A stretch of DNA of 64,000 nucleotides, from NCBI GenBank assembly GCA_017303635.1, contig JAFLCG010000010.1, forward strand, positions 62,001 to 126,000. Reading direction: 5' to 3'. Source of the stretch: Anaerolineae bacterium (GTDB lineage Bacteria > Chloroflexota > Anaerolineae > Aggregatilineales > Phototrophicaceae). Every line of letters begins with the position of its first letter. Position 1 is the first letter of the stretch. Made by a program: the position numbers and the translations under genes. This document shows, piece after piece, positions 63,657 through 64,000 of this stretch. Below the pieces are notes generated by a model. It worked only from the letters and a program-made list of their open reading frames with translations, did not search any database and was not told the origin of the DNA.

Positions 63657-64000
63657 TCAGAACAACTTCAATTGAACCGGCGGCTCGGATGGCGGTTCAG
63701 ATGGCTTTGGTCCTTCACTGCTTGGAGCTGGTGCAGCGGACTGGCGCCGTTGTTTCATTTCCGCTACCAGTTCGGGAATGCGCTTGAAATCGGCCTCCAT
63801 GTCCCGCCGCAGGCCGGGATTTCGTAACACGGCTGCCGGATGAAAGAGGGGCAGGCAAGCCCGGCGGGTTTCGTACTTTGGCTTGCCGTGAATAGCCGTG
63901 ATTTTTGCATTGGGGAAGTAACGCGCCATACTAAAGCGGCCCAGCGTGACAATCACCAGCGGATCAATAATCTGTTCCTGGCGGTCGAGAAACCCGCAGC
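63657..64000 (-). CDS. Uracil-DNA glycosylase, family 4 type (C-terminal part, runs off window)
   Basis: The reverse strand gives 113 C-terminal residues. FLDRQEQIIDPLVIVTLGRFSMARYFP matches the loop with the conserved P-x-V-I-V-x-LG after motif A, and ACLPLFHPAAVLRNPGLRRDMEADFKRIPEL contains the HPAA motif of family-4 enzymes. Their FeS-cluster cysteines, mostly N-terminal, are outside the window. It excises uracil from DNA. The C-terminal 35 residues are Pro/Ser-rich, an extension beyond the core. Confidence 0.87.
   Translation of the reverse strand, partial: CGFLDRQEQIIDPLVIVTLGRFSMARYFPNAKITAIHGKPKYETRRACLPLFHPAAVLRNPGLRRDMEADFKRIPELVAEMKQRRQSAAPAPSSEGPKPSEPPSEPPVQLKLF

Noticed and set aside
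1..64000. tRNA or rRNA genes
   Set aside because: Intergenic spaces were read for cloverleaf-like or rRNA-like sequence; none was convincing.

Overview
The window is a moderately GC-rich bacterial chromosome segment with densely packed genes on both strands. No rRNA, tRNA or CRISPR array was recognised. The short EF-Ts form, the rpsB-tsf-pyrH order, many exported SH3 and TolB-type (SPDG-repeat) proteins, TIR/pentapeptide proteins and palindromic intergenic repeats of the GGGCGCAC type fit Chloroflexota (Anaerolineae-like). That placement is inference; no marker phylogeny could be run.

Layout. 1-4100: start of GTP-dependent PEP carboxykinase, a GGCT-fold protein, then the translation/nucleotide operon rpsB-tsf / pyrH-pncC with a strong promoter, a structured leader and a terminator after tsf. 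4100-8350: a DUF692-like TIM barrel plus HAD phosphatase operon, an FAD oxidoreductase and an MFS exporter. 8500-13850: serS, a divergent histidine kinase, Hsp20 and lysS. 13850-17770: an accessory island with an AT-rich dyad region, a LexA-like palindrome, an orphan DUF5681/terminase pair and a pentapeptide-TIR protein, all separated by GC-rich palindromic repeats. 17770-25100: MacB/FtsX-type ABC exporter, alpha/beta hydrolase, tandem 2TM paralogues, a CARDB-like membrane protein and a possible 14-codon gene. 25160-31570: TPR protein, secreted sugar dehydrogenase, an M16 peptidase pair (active plus inactive subunit) and a free-standing, degenerate GyrB ATPase/transducer protein. 31640-46020: UDP-glucose dehydrogenase, FAD oxidoreductase, an envelope operon (SH3-Excalibur, pentapeptide, propeller), a second sugar dehydrogenase, a HEAT/AT-hook protein, MFS, two GT4 glycosyltransferases, SDR and hydrolase. 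46035-47600: Fur-family regulator divergent from a zinc-binding lipoprotein-type protein across overlapping palindromic operators. 47640-52900: GNAT, GT39 glycosyltransferase, Tat-exported ferritin-like protein and an NfeD-stomatin pair. 53000-58270: TPR histidine kinase, SRPBCC, TIR-TM-propeller, secreted propeller and nucleoside deoxyribosyltransferase. 58396-59190: an IS1-like element with target duplication. 59390-64000: M15-like peptidase, esterase, lipoprotein, tandem SLATT-like membrane proteins and the end of a family-4 uracil-DNA glycosylase.

Best candidates for something undescribed are the GyrB-N-domain protein without TOPRIM and with altered ATP-site residues, the orphan terminase island with a LexA-like box, the TIR-TM-propeller protein paired with a secreted propeller, and the overlapping two-gene SLATT cassette. 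Short palindromic repeats also intrude into coding sequence: in frame inside a GT39 gene, and as the donor of C-terminal residues and stop codons for three other genes.
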